64,000 bases of DNA from Microvirga sp. (lineage in GTDB: Bacteria > Pseudomonadota > Alphaproteobacteria > Rhizobiales > Beijerinckiaceae), in NCBI RefSeq assembly GCF_014699075.1, contig NZ_JACXAB010000010.1, positions 62,001 to 126,000 of the forward strand, given 5' to 3'. The position numbers were made by a program, and so were the translations under genes. Below the pieces are notes generated by a model. The model did no database searches. It was not told the DNA's origin and saw only the letters and a program-made list of their open reading frames with translations. Positions 9,372-17,703 of this stretch are shown in pieces (the first letter of the stretch is position 1; each line of letters opens with the position of its first letter).

Positions 9372-10112
9372 TTAAAAAGCCGCGAGGATCCGCGGAATGC
9401 TGGTGGCGATGATGATGAGGCCGACGGCGACCATCAGGGGGCGGGTCGGCAGGCGGCTGACCAGGAAGCCGCCGAGCGGTGCGGCCAAGACGCCGCCGAC
9501 GATGAGGCCCGCGGCCGAACGCAGCTCCGACCAGCCCAGCGTCACGATGAAGGTGGCGGAGATCACGGTGGTGACCAGGAACTCGGTGAGGTTCGTCGAG
9601 CCGATCACCTGCCGGGGCGCATGGCCCCGGCCGATCAGGGAGCTGGTGACGATGGGGCCCCATCCGCCGCCCCCCATGGCGTCGAGCAGACCGCCGCCCG
9701 CCCCAATCCAGGGCACCATCCAGTCGCGCACCTCCCTGGGCCAGAGGGGCTGGAAGGCCTTGAACAGGATGTAGAGGCCGATCGCCAGGAGATAGGCCGA
9801 TACCACCGGCTGGATGGTCTTGGCGTCGATATTGGCCAGGATGAAGGCCCCGACTCCGCCGCCGATCATGCCGGCCGGCGCCAGCCGGGCGACGAGGCGC
9901 CAGTTCACGTTGCGGTGGACCACATGGGACGTGCCCGAGGCGGCCGTGGTGAAGATCTCGGTCACGTGGGTGACGGCGCTGGCGGTCGCCGGCGGCACCC
10001 CGAAGGCGAGCAGGCTCGTGGTGGAAAGCACCCCGAACGCCATGCCGAGCGCCCCGTCGACGAGCTGGGCCCCGAAGCCGATCAGCGCAAAGATCAGAAA
10101 CTCTTCCGTCAT
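9372..10112 (-). CDS. TauE/SafE-family sulfite/organic-anion permease
   Basis: Inner-membrane protein of about 246 residues with seven to eight hydrophobic segments and the family repeats FGAQLVDGALGMAFG near the N-terminus and GAGGGLLDAMGGGGWGP in the middle. Family members are implicated in export or uptake of sulfite, sulfoacetate or other small anions; the substrate here is unknown. A sulfite-oxidase-like enzyme at 34014 is not adjacent. The start is ambiguous: ATG 10112 is used; GTG 10136 and ATG 10124 in frame add up to eight residues. Confidence 0.85.
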   Translation of the reverse strand: MTEEFLIFALIGFGAQLVDGALGMAFGVLSTTSLLAFGVPPATASAVTHVTEIFTTAASGTSHVVHRNVNWRLVARLAPAGMIGGGVGAFILANIDAKTIQPVVSAYLLAIGLYILFKAFQPLWPREVRDWMVPWIGAGGGLLDAMGGGGWGPIVTSSLIGRGHAPRQVIGSTNLTEFLVTTVISATFIVTLGWSELRSAAGLIVGGVLAAPLGGFLVSRLPTRPLMVAVGLIIIATSIPRILAAF

Positions 10113-10327
10113 GGGTGAGCCCATGGGTAAGGACACGAAGCACGAGCATATGGCATCGGTTCCGGCTTGTGGGAGAGCATCATGCTGTCAATCAGACCAA
10201 TTGTTGTGCAGCCCTGCTGCAATCCGTCTCTCCACAGCGGCTTGGTGATCCTCTCGCAGCCTTGTTCAAAGCCCCTTATGGTGCAGCAAGGTATCCCTTC
10301 TTGATTCGCGGGTAAGGCGTTCTTCTC

Positions 10328-11080
10328 ATGCGGCTGCGCTTCTCTCTTCCTGTCCTGATCCTGGCCCTCTGCTCCGGCGTGGCGCTGGCGCAGACACCCC
10401 CGCCGGCGAGCCCGCCGCCGGCCGCAATCGAGACGCCTGCGCCCGCTCCTGCGGCACCGCCGGTCACACCCCCGCAGGCACCAACAGCCCAGCCCCAGGC
10501 TCCCGCGACGGCTCAGCCTGCGCCCGCCACCCCGACGTCCCCGCCTCCCGCCAGCCCGGCCCCGGTGCAGGAGGCGGCTCGCGCGACCCTGTTCCCGAAC
10601 CCGAGCGATCCGACCGGGGTGGAGGAGGGCGTACTCGTGTCCAAGGATACGGTGATGCTCGCCGGCACCAGTACCTGGGATGAGGCTTACGACAACCTAA
10701 AAAACGCTTTCGCCAAGATCGACGGCGAGATGAAAAAGGCCGGGATCGCGCCCGCGGGCCGGCCGCTCACGATCTTCGTCGACACCGACGACAACGGCTT
10801 CAAGTACGAGGCCATGGTGCCGGTCGCCAAGGTGCCGGAGGGCAAGACGGAACTGACGCCTGAGATCAAGTTCGGCCGCACGCCGGAGGGCAAGTCCTTC
10901 CGCTTCGTGCACAAGGATGCCTATGACGAGATCGACGGCACCTACGAGACGATCACGGCCTATCTCGACATCAAGGAGATCGTGGCCAAGGACGCGTTCA
11001 TCGAGGAATACGTAAGCGACTTCACGGATGCGCAGGACACCAACTTCGAGGTTAACATCTACGTTCAGCCCAAAGAATGA
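10328..11080 (+). CDS. Exported GyrI-like effector-binding-domain protein with Pro-rich linker
   Basis: 250 residues: signal peptide (1 to about 21, cleavage after ALAQ-type site), then an Ala/Pro-rich low-complexity linker (about 22-82) and a globular domain (about 95-250). The domain resembles the GyrI-like/AraC effector-binding fold by its TIFVDTDDNGFKYEAMVPV pattern and the KSFRFVHKDAYDEIDGTYETI region. No enzymatic motif is seen; it may bind a small molecule in the periplasm. Its TGA overlaps the ATG of the downstream HAD gene (ATGA), so the two were probably coupled before the HAD gene was split. Confidence 0.75.
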   Translation: MRLRFSLPVLILALCSGVALAQTPPPASPPPAAIETPAPAPAAPPVTPPQAPTAQPQAPATAQPAPATPTSPPPASPAPVQEAARATLFPNPSDPTGVEEGVLVSKDTVMLAGTSTWDEAYDNLKNAFAKIDGEMKKAGIAPAGRPLTIFVDTDDNGFKYEAMVPVAKVPEGKTELTPEIKFGRTPEGKSFRFVHKDAYDEIDGTYETITAYLDIKEIVAKDAFIEEYVSDFTDAQDTNFEVNIYVQPKE

Positions 11081-11447
11081 TCGCGCTCTTCGACCTCGAC
11101 GGGACCCTGACCAATCCGAAAACAGGCATCACCCGCTCGGTCCAATACGCCCTGGACAAACTGGGACGTCCTGCTCGGGAACCAGATGAACTCACCTGGA
11201 TGATAGGGCCGCCGATATTCGCAGGCTTTACAGAACTTCTGGGCGAATCGGACGAGGTGCGGGACGCCGTGCGCCTTTATCGCGAACGCTATGGCACTAT
11301 CCGCCTGTTCGATCATGATTCGTTAAATGTGCGATAGCCACTAAGGCCCTCTTCGAATGGATTTCCTCAACACCTATGGATTAGATACTTCCTCCAATTC
11401 TTGCCTTATAAACCTCACACGTCGAACGACGACATAAGGGGACATAA

Positions 11448-12791
11448 ATGGCGAGCATTAAGCCAGTGACGCTGGCAAACGGCGTTCTGACCTTCAACAA
11501 CAGCGGTGACTACAGCTTCGAAACCCTCGCTAACGGCAGGGTTAAAATCTACTTCGTGGATGGGGCAACCAGTGTCCTGACCAAGGACGAGTGGGCTTCC
11601 GTCACCACTTTCGATATCAAGGATGCTGGCGCCAACGTGACGATGGCGGCGTCGTACCTCGACGGCAAGTCCTATGTCTTCAAGGGTGCTGGCGATCTTA
11701 ACGTGACCGGTGTTACGATCTCCGAGGCTGTACCGGGCACGGGGGTAAGCCAGAACGTCAACCTCGACGGCATCAACTTCGGCGGCGTGCTCGACACTGT
11801 CAACGGCTCCAAGGCTGACTACTTCAAGCTGATGTGGGACGCCTATGACGAAGTCTATTCGACCGGCTCCTATTACAACACGCAGATCAACGTCGCCTTC
11901 ATCAAGCTTGGTGTCGAATATCTGGAGTACCTGAAGGCCGGTGGTGAGCCCCTGACGGAGTTCACTGGCAAGTCGAACGCAACCCGTGATCAGTCGATTC
12001 ACGACAACCTTCTCGGCAACTTCAATCCGGTTGATTTCGACAGCCGATTCCCTGTGGGCACACAGGAACGCGCGGACCTGCTCGCCCGCATCGAAGCCAC
12101 GGGCAACAGCGGCATCTTCCAGCGCGGCGTGTTCAGCGGCAACAGCGGAGATGTGGGCGGCGCGTCGCACGACAAGGTGCGCGCCTACGACTACGATCAG
12201 GGCTGGGAACGTCCCGACTGGACCGACAGCTACTTCGGCATGGCTGACGAGCGGGCTCAGAAGGCTGGCACGGACGATCTGATCATCGGCACCGGCAACA
12301 GCGCTGCCAAGATGGTGATCACACGCCATGAAGGGGCAGGCATTGAGCTTGCTATCAAGGCCAAGGAGTTCGGCCCGAATGGCGGCGACACGCTGAATGC
12401 TCCGACCTTTGTGGATGGCGTGGCTCATTACGCCGTAAGCGCTGGCGCTTCCCCGGACAACGCGGATCGCGCTGACTGGAGCGTGGACGTGGCCGCTACG
12501 ATCCTTGCAGCCGGTGAGGACGACGCGTTCACGTTCAAGTTACTGATCGATGTGGACGCCACGGCTGGAACGAAGATGGTCGAGTATCCGACCTTCGTTG
12601 CCAACGGCCAGCTTTCACTCAACTATGGATTCGCGGCGATCAAGAACCAGATCGACATCGACCCGACCACGGACGGCATTCAGGCTTACAACTACGGCGC
12701 AGGCCAGTTCGATTTCGAACTGCAAGCCTTCGACAAGGACAATGGCAAGTACCTTGCTAGCACCAAGATGGTCGTTGATGTGCTGGCCTGA
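11448..12791 (+). CDS. Unknown 447-residue acidic, cysteine-free protein carried by the insertion
   Basis: I do not recognise the family with certainty. The protein has no signal peptide, no membrane segment and no cysteine. It is rich in Asp, Gly, Asn and aromatic residues. The first ~110 residues look like successive beta-strands; a middle region (about 120-270) is helical at first and then Gly/Asn-rich; a GTDDLIIGTGN segment near 275 is faintly RTX-like but no nonapeptide array is present. The C-terminus is short and hydrophobic. These traits fit a type I-secreted or surface protein, which is inference. A strong ribosome site (AAGGGGA, 6 bp before ATG) and a perfect terminator indicate that it is expressed as a single unit. 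Confidence 0.8.
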   Translation: MASIKPVTLANGVLTFNNSGDYSFETLANGRVKIYFVDGATSVLTKDEWASVTTFDIKDAGANVTMAASYLDGKSYVFKGAGDLNVTGVTISEAVPGTGVSQNVNLDGINFGGVLDTVNGSKADYFKLMWDAYDEVYSTGSYYNTQINVAFIKLGVEYLEYLKAGGEPLTEFTGKSNATRDQSIHDNLLGNFNPVDFDSRFPVGTQERADLLARIEATGNSGIFQRGVFSGNSGDVGGASHDKVRAYDYDQGWERPDWTDSYFGMADERAQKAGTDDLIIGTGNSAAKMVITRHEGAGIELAIKAKEFGPNGGDTLNAPTFVDGVAHYAVSAGASPDNADRADWSVDVAATILAAGEDDAFTFKLLIDVDATAGTKMVEYPTFVANGQLSLNYGFAAIKNQIDIDPTTDGIQAYNYGAGQFDFELQAFDKDNGKYLASTKMVVDVLA

Positions 12792-12816
12792 AGCCATCCG
12801 CAGGTGAACAATCATG

Positions 12817-12845
12817 AAAAGGCGGGCTTCTCGGCCCGCCTTTTT
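12817..12845 (+). terminator. Rho-independent terminator of the inserted gene
   Basis: GGCGGGC and GCCCGCC form a perfect stem around a short loop, flanked by AAAA on the left and TTTTT on the right, 26 bp after the stop of the 447-residue gene. It would work in both directions. Confidence 0.9.
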
Positions 12846-13483
12846 CTTTAGCGGGCGATCCAGAGCAATTCCCTCTCTCCTTGAGCTCGGCCTGAAGCTG
12901 CGCGATTTCTTCCTCAACGCCCTCTATGTCGTTTTCGTGGGCGGCAATCGCTTCTTCCTTGCTGACCAACTGCCGCGACGCAGGTCGCACGCCTCGCGAA
13001 GCAACAGGCGCAGAACGGCTGACCTCATGCGACCACAGTAAACGCTTTCGTGATTTTCCGTCTAACAAGAAAGTCGCACCGGCCTGTTCGAAAACGAAGT
13101 CTATGCGGGCATTCCGGCCCTGCTTCAGCATCTGCAGGAGAAGGGTGTCCGCCTCTATGTGGCGACATCGAAGCTCCAGGTCTTCGCGCGCCGGATCCTC
13201 GATCATTTCGAGCTGTCACGATTCTTCATCGATATCTATGGCTCGGAGCTCGACAACCGGAACGCGGACAAGCGCGATCTCATCCGGCATATCCTCGAGC
13301 AGGAGCGCTTCGACCCGTCAGCAGCCGTCATGATCGGCGACCGGAAGCATGACGTTATCGGGGCGAAGGCCAATGAACTTTCGTCCATCGGCGTAACCTG
13401 GGGCTACGGTTCGCGGCAGGAGTTGCTGGATGCCGGCGTCTCCTGCCTCGTGGACGCTCCGAAGGATCTCGTGGAGCCGGTCG

Positions 13484-14548
13484 TCACACGGACGGCGACC
13501 ATGCCTCGCCGGGCCGCAACGCCCTGAAACGTTCCCCCGGAATCTCGGCCGTCTGCAAAGCGACGGCCAGCTCCTGCAGCGGTTCCTCAACGCCCTCATC
13601 CGTGAGCCGGAAGGTGCCCCAATGGTGGCCGAGGGCCTGCTCGGCCTCGACGATGCGCAGCACCTTCACGGCATCGTCCGGGTTCATGTGCTGCGGCTGC
13701 ATGAACCAGCGCGGCTCATAAGCACCGATGGGCAGGTGCGCGAGGCGAGGCTTGCCGAAACGCTCGCGCACCGCATGGAAGATCCTGCCGTCGCCGAAGC
13801 CCGTGTCGCCGATGTGGTAGATCGTACCCGCCGGGGTCGTGAGCACATAGGCGCACCACAGCGCCATGCGCCGGTCGTTGATGCCCCGCGCCGACCAGTG
13901 ATAGGCGGGCTCGAAATGGGCCGTGACGCCGTTGCCCAAGTCAATGGCGCCGCCCCAGTCGCGTGTTTCGACCGGGATCTCCGGATGCTCGGCCCGGATC
14001 ACCGCATCGTTCCCGAGCGGCGCCACGAATTTCGGGCGGTTTCGCTGCCACAGACGGCCCAAGGTGTCGGTGTCGAGATGGTCGTAGTGGTTGTGGGTGA
14101 TCAGCACCACGTGGATGGGCGGCAGGTCCTCGAAGGCGATGCCGGGCGGATTGACCCGCGTGGGGCCGGCAAAGGAGACCGGGCTCGCCCGCTCGGAAAA
14201 GACCGGATCGGTGAGGATGTTGAGGCCCGCCACCTGGATCAGGAACGACGCGTGACCGATGAGCGCCGAGCGCAGGCCCGGCACTTGGGCCGGGGGCTTG
14301 TCCCGGAAGGGGCTCGGAAAGCTCTCCGGCCAGTCCTTGCGCCCGCCGCCAAGGCGCCAGCGTGCCAATTCGAGCAGACCCTTGTCCTGCGGCTGCCCGG
14401 GCGTGAAGAACCGCACCCCATCGAAATGATCGCTGACCGGGCCGTCATAGTAGCGGTTCTTCGAGCGCGCGGCGGTCACCCAGCCCAGCGCCCCGGTGGC
14501 GGCGATGACGGGAAGGCCTAGCGCTTTGAGCAGGGTGCGGCGGTTCAT
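13484..14548 (-). CDS. Tat-type exported MBL-fold hydrolase (NAPE-PLD/UlaG-like)
   Basis: 354 residues from the chosen ATG. The N-terminus MNRRTLLKAL followed by a hydrophobic stretch to about residue 28 is a Tat-like or lipid-anchor-like signal (only one Arg pair). The metallo-beta-lactamase motif THNHYDHLD lies at about 151-159, with later metal ligands in GDTGFGDG and GHHWGTF. The order of motifs resembles NAPE-hydrolysing phospholipase D and L-ascorbate-6-phosphate lactonase relatives; substrate unknown. The frame runs upstream to about 14698 through repeat sequence, so the start before the RR motif is preferred. It overlaps the 3' end of the split HAD gene by 44 bp, convergently. Confidence 0.82.
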   Translation of the reverse strand: MNRRTLLKALGLPVIAATGALGWVTAARSKNRYYDGPVSDHFDGVRFFTPGQPQDKGLLELARWRLGGGRKDWPESFPSPFRDKPPAQVPGLRSALIGHASFLIQVAGLNILTDPVFSERASPVSFAGPTRVNPPGIAFEDLPPIHVVLITHNHYDHLDTDTLGRLWQRNRPKFVAPLGNDAVIRAEHPEIPVETRDWGGAIDLGNGVTAHFEPAYHWSARGINDRRMALWCAYVLTTPAGTIYHIGDTGFGDGRIFHAVRERFGKPRLAHLPIGAYEPRWFMQPQHMNPDDAVKVLRIVEAEQALGHHWGTFRLTDEGVEEPLQELAVALQTAEIPGERFRALRPGEAWSPSV

Positions 14549-14629
14549 CGGAGCAGGGATCCTCGGCGAAGCTTTAAGCGTGGGGATGCGGGAGCGGATC
14601 GGCAAGGGTTCAGCTGACATCACCTTGGC

Positions 14630-14873
14630 GTCATCTCGGACGGTGAAACCAATCTGGGATCGCGTGCAGGATGTGGCTGTGAACCTCGACACTGTCATCC
14701 CCCCGCAGGCGGGGATCCATAACCACGACGTTTCAGAACAGAGCGAACAGCGTCACGCTTCATTCTGCATCGTTGCCGGTTATGGATCCCGGGCTCCGCT
14801 GCGCGGCCCCGGGATGACAGTACTAGGCTGGTTTGCACGATCCCGGATCTGCGCTGCGCTTCGTCCGGGATGA
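14630..14873. repeat. Composite repeat B-A-B
   Basis: Left B arm 14630-14662 (diverged: GTCATCTCGGACGG...CTGGGATCG), A palindrome 14694-14818 (GTCATCCCCCCG...CCCCGGGATGAC with inner GGATCCATAACC/GGTTATGGATCC), right B arm 14838-14873. This is the same nesting order as at 6935-7159. Confidence 0.8.
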
Positions 14874-15069
14874 CTGGGGTTGAAAGCTCCAATACTTTCC
14901 ATCGTCGGGCTTTTCCTTGACTCTCGTGCCGTTTGCCCTTAATTGCTGGCCGCAAATCTGTAGAGCGAGCCCTTTTGAGCCGCCGACCAGCCCGAGAGGC
15001 TGGAGGTCAACGTCCGACAGCGCGATGCGCCCTCGGGCGCGCTTTCATTTGGGTTTCTCCACAACACAG

Positions 15070-15182
15070 ACCCTCGTCCTGAGGAGCCTGCGGAGCAGGC
15101 GTCTCGAAGGAGGGTCCAGCGGGCGCTGGAGACGCCTCGTCCTTCGAGACGGATTGCCCACGCAATCCTCCTCAGGATGAGG
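15070..15182. repeat. Palindromic repeat D
   Basis: Outer arms CCTCGTCCTGAGGAG and CTCCTCAGGATGAGG are inverted; inside are CGTCTCGAAGGAGG and CCTTCGAGACG. A second copy lies at 52342-52461. Confidence 0.8.
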
Positions 15183-15208
15183 CTGCGAAGGTGCCAAGGG
15201 ATGAACGG

Positions 15209-15424
15209 ATGTCGGACAAGGCCTTGCGTATCGAGGACGCGATCAACGAGACCTGCCCGTGGTCGGGACAACCGATCGCGGCGGATTCGCTCACCCTCTA
15301 TCGCGGCGAAGTGGTCGGCTTCTGCAATCCCGGCTGCCGCGACAAGTTCGAGGCGGCCATAAGCCACTTTGAAAAAGCCCTTGAGGATCGCGATGTACCT
15401 CTCATCGCAAGAGGAATTGAGTGA
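15209..15424 (+). CDS. Small TRASH/YHS-like zinc-binding protein
   Basis: 71 residues with a treble-clef-like cysteine pattern: CPWSG near residue 16 and GFCNPGCRDKFE near 38-49, typical of TRASH/YHS-type metal-binding modules, followed by a helix. Proteins like this are sometimes labelled glutathione S-transferase in databases, without basis visible here. ATG 15209 has AAGGGA 8 bp upstream; an upstream in-frame start at 15191 would lie against the D repeat. The stop lies 2 bp before the ffh ATG, so coexpression with ffh is likely. Confidence 0.7.
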   Translation: MSDKALRIEDAINETCPWSGQPIAADSLTLYRGEVVGFCNPGCRDKFEAAISHFEKALEDRDVPLIARGIE

Positions 15425-15426
15425 TC

Positions 15427-16983
15427 ATGTTCGAAGGCCTGTCCGATAAGCTTTCCAGTATCCTCAACGGGCTGACGCGCCGCGGCGCGCTCACCGAGGA
15501 AGACGTCAACGCGGCCCTGCGTGAGGTCCGCCGCGCCCTGCTCGAGGCGGACGTGGCGCTGGAGGTGGTGCGCTCGTTCACCGACAAGGTGCGCGCCCGT
15601 GCGGTCGGCGCCGAGGTGGTGAAGTCCGTCTCGCCCGGCCAGCAGGTGGTCAAAATCGTCCACGACCAGCTCGTGGAGATGCTGGGCGCGGACGCGGAGG
15701 TCATCAGCCTCAACGCGGTGCCCCCCGTGGGCATCCTCATGGTCGGTCTCCAGGGCTCGGGCAAGACGACGACCACGGCCAAGATCGCCCGGCGCCTGAA
15801 GGATCGCGAGAGCCGCAAGGTGCTCATGGCCTCCCTCGACACCCGCCGCCCCGCCGCGATGGAGCAGCTCGCGGTGCTGGGCAAGCAGGTGGGCGTCGAC
15901 ACGTTGCCGATCGTCGCCGGCCAGTCGGCGGTGCAGATCGCCCGGCGTGCCATGGAAGCCGCTCGTCTTGGCGGCTACGACGTGGTCATGCTCGACACCG
16001 CCGGCCGCGTCACCGTGGACGAGGCCCTGATGGTGGAGGCGGCCGAAGTGCGCACCGCCACCGGCCCGCACGAGGTTCTGCTCGTCGCCGATGCGCTCAC
16101 CGGCCAGGACGCGGTCAACACCGCGCGCGCCTTCGATCAGCGCCTCGGCGTCACCGGCATCGTGCTGACGCGAATGGACGGTGACGCCCGCGGCGGTGCG
16201 GCCCTGTCGATGCGCGCCGTGACCGGTAAGCCGATCAAACTCATCGGCACGGGCGAGAAGGTGGATGCGCTTGAGGAGTTTCATCCGTCGCGCGTCGCCA
16301 ATCGCATCCTCGGCATGGGCGACATCGTCTCGCTCGTGGAAAAGGCCGCCGAGAATTTCGACGCCGAAAAAGCCCAGCGCATGGCCGACAAGATGCGCAA
16401 GGGCAAGTTCGACCTGGACGACCTGCGCGACCAGCTCGCCCAGATGGAGAAGATCGGCGGCATCGGCGGGATGCTCGGCATGCTGCCCGGCATCGCCAAG
16501 ATGAAGTCGCAGCTCGAGAACGCCAATCTCGACGACAAGGTCATCAAGCGCCAGCGCGCCATCATCGATTCCATGACGCCAGCCGAGCGCCGCAACCCCG
16601 ACATCCTCAAGGCCTCGCGGAAGAAGCGCATCGCGGCCGGTGCCGGCATGAAGGTCGAGGACATCAACAAGCTCCTCAAGATGCACCGCCAGATGGCCGA
16701 CATGATGAAGATGATGGGCGGCGGCAAGGGCAAAGGCATGGCCGGCCAGCTCGGCAAGATGTTCGGCATCGGCGGGGGCGGCATGGGCGGCATGCCCCAG
16801 CCGACGCCGGAACAGATGGAGGCCCTGCAGAAGCAGATGGGCGGCAAGCTGCCCGACTTCCCCGCTGGCGCCGGCGGTCTTCCGTCGATGCCGAAGGGTG
16901 TGCCTGGTCTCCCAGGTTTGGGCAGCGGCAAGATCCCGGGTCTTCCCGGCATCGGCGGCTTCCCGTTCGGGAAGAAGAAGTAA
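15427..16983 (+). CDS. ffh: Signal recognition particle protein Ffh
   Basis: Ffh is the SRP GTPase that binds 4.5S RNA and hydrophobic signal sequences. The 518-residue protein has an N domain (1 to about 95), P-loop GLQGSGKTTTT (107-117), DTRRPAA, DTAGR, and TRMDGDARGG, then a Met-rich M domain (about 300-435) with the RNA-binding GSG-like SRKKRIAAGAG. A long Gly/Met/Pro tail follows. ATG 15427 is preferred over the in-frame GTG 15421 because proteins of the family begin MFEGLS and AGAGGA is well placed. It heads the ffh-aroQ-rpsP-rimM-trmD run. Confidence 0.96.
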   Translation: MFEGLSDKLSSILNGLTRRGALTEEDVNAALREVRRALLEADVALEVVRSFTDKVRARAVGAEVVKSVSPGQQVVKIVHDQLVEMLGADAEVISLNAVPPVGILMVGLQGSGKTTTTAKIARRLKDRESRKVLMASLDTRRPAAMEQLAVLGKQVGVDTLPIVAGQSAVQIARRAMEAARLGGYDVVMLDTAGRVTVDEALMVEAAEVRTATGPHEVLLVADALTGQDAVNTARAFDQRLGVTGIVLTRMDGDARGGAALSMRAVTGKPIKLIGTGEKVDALEEFHPSRVANRILGMGDIVSLVEKAAENFDAEKAQRMADKMRKGKFDLDDLRDQLAQMEKIGGIGGMLGMLPGIAKMKSQLENANLDDKVIKRQRAIIDSMTPAERRNPDILKASRKKRIAAGAGMKVEDINKLLKMHRQMADMMKMMGGGKGKGMAGQLGKMFGIGGGGMGGMPQPTPEQMEALQKQMGGKLPDFPAGAGGLPSMPKGVPGLPGLGSGKIPGLPGIGGFPFGKKK

Positions 16984-16986
16984 GCG

Positions 16987-17328
16987 ATGATGTCGGCTGT
17001 GACGCACCAGAAGAGTGAAGCGGGCGCTGAGCTGCAGCGCCTGCGTGACTCCATCGACAATCTCGATGCGGTGCTCGTTCACACGTTGGCTGAGCGCTTC
17101 AAGTGCACACAGAAGGTGGGAGAGTATAAGGCTCGCTACAGCCTGCCTCCCGCTGATCCGATCCGTGAGGAAGCCCAGATCAAACGACTGCGCTCCCTCG
17201 CTGAAACCGCGAAGCTCGATCCCGACTTCGCTGAAAAGTTCTTGGCCTTCATCGTCAAGGAAGTCATCCGCCATCATGAGGCCACTGGCACGGTTGGCGG
17301 TTTAAAAACTGAAGCACTAGGAGAATAG
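16987..17328 (+). CDS. Chorismate mutase, AroQ class
   Basis: A stand-alone all-helical chorismate mutase of 113 residues converting chorismate to prephenate for Phe/Tyr synthesis. The AroQ signature is visible: [13 protein letters not shown] (helix 1 with the catalytic Arg), KVGEYKA (catalytic Lys) and a C-terminal helix [14 protein letters not shown]. It starts 3 bp after the ffh stop and ends 1 bp before the rpsP ATG, the arrangement seen in several Hyphomicrobiales. Two adjacent ATG codons (16987, 16990) could both start it. Confidence 0.9.
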   Translation: MMSAVTHQKSEAGAELQRLRDSIDNLDAVLVHTLAERFKCTQKVGEYKARYSLPPADPIREEAQIKRLRSLAETAKLDPDFAEKFLAFIVKEVIRHHEATGTVGGLKTEALGE

Positions 17329-17329
17329 A

Positions 17330-17695
17330 ATGTCCCTGAAAATCCGTCTCACCCGTGGTGGTGCGAAGAAGCGTCCCTACTACCGCATCGTCGTCGCCGA
17401 CTCGCGCTCCCCGCGCGATGGCCGCTTCATCGAGAAGGTCGGCACCTACGACCCGATGAAGCCGAAGGATGATGCCGGCCGCGTCGTTCTCGAGACCGAG
17501 AAGATCCAGGCCTGGCTCGCCAAGGGCGCCCAGCCGACCGACCGCGTCCTGCGCTTCCTCGATGCCGCCGGCCTCATGAAGCGCCCGGCCCGCAACAACC
17601 CTGAGAAGGCCGTCCCGGGCAAGAAGTCCCAGGAGCGCGCCGACGCCAAGGCCGCCGCGGCTGCCGCTCCTGCCGGTGAAGGCGAGGCTGCGTAA
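17330..17695 (+). CDS. rpsP: 30S ribosomal protein S16
   Basis: 121 residues with the family start [30 protein letters not shown] and GTYDP motif; S16 stabilises the 5' domain of 16S rRNA. The last ~40 residues are an Ala/Lys/Gln-rich extension common in alphaproteobacteria. AGGAG lies 6 bp before the ATG. It is followed by rimM after 8 bp. Confidence 0.97.
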   Translation: MSLKIRLTRGGAKKRPYYRIVVADSRSPRDGRFIEKVGTYDPMKPKDDAGRVVLETEKIQAWLAKGAQPTDRVLRFLDAAGLMKRPARNNPEKAVPGKKSQERADAKAAAAAAPAGEGEAA

Positions 17696-17703
17696 GCATC
17701 CCG

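Larger units (their letters stand above)
11303..13081. mobile_element. 1,779-bp insertion in the HAD gene, flanked by 10-bp direct repeats
   Basis: GCCTGTTCGA occurs at 11303-11312 and again at 13082-13091, exactly where HAD coding similarity stops and resumes. Deletion from one copy to the other restores the host frame. The inserted DNA is visibly lower in GC than its surroundings, contains one convincing gene (447 residues), its own terminator at 12817-12845 and about 230 bp without a convincing gene. I see no transposase, integrase or clear terminal inverted repeats, so the mobilising enzyme would have to act in trans or has been lost. Confidence 0.8.
11077..13527 (+). pseudogene. HAD-family phosphatase split by a 1.78-kb insertion
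   Basis: The 5' part (11077-11312) encodes a HAD N-terminus with the nucleophile motif FDLDGTLT (D6, D8) and a cap start; reading continues into foreign DNA and stops at 11337. The 3' part (13082-13527) resumes with LFENEVYAGI and carries motif II (YVATSK), and the MIGDRKHDV motif IV. Joining the parts through the shared GCCTGTTCGA gives exactly 224 codons in frame, the usual length for phosphoglycolate-phosphatase-like HAD proteins. As it stands the gene should make only an inactive 86-residue fragment. The 3' end overlaps the convergent MBL gene by 44 bp. Confidence 0.88.
14549..15208. other. 660-bp gene-free region filled by repeats
   Basis: No coding sequence is supported here. The region contains a B-A-B composite (14630-14873) and a D palindrome (15070-15182) separated by about 200 bp in which I see no gene. 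It separates the divergent MBL hydrolase gene and the small TRASH-like gene upstream of ffh, so it must also hold their promoters, which I could not assign. Confidence 0.7.

Noticed and set aside
11303-13081. Classical insertion sequence or prophage remnant
   Set aside because: No transposase, integrase or phage gene and no clear terminal inverted repeats are visible.
15298-17277. 659-codon open frame on the minus strand opposite ffh
   Set aside because: High-GC shadow: its sequence is His/Leu/Ala-rich with no family motif, while the plus strand encodes Ffh and chorismate mutase.
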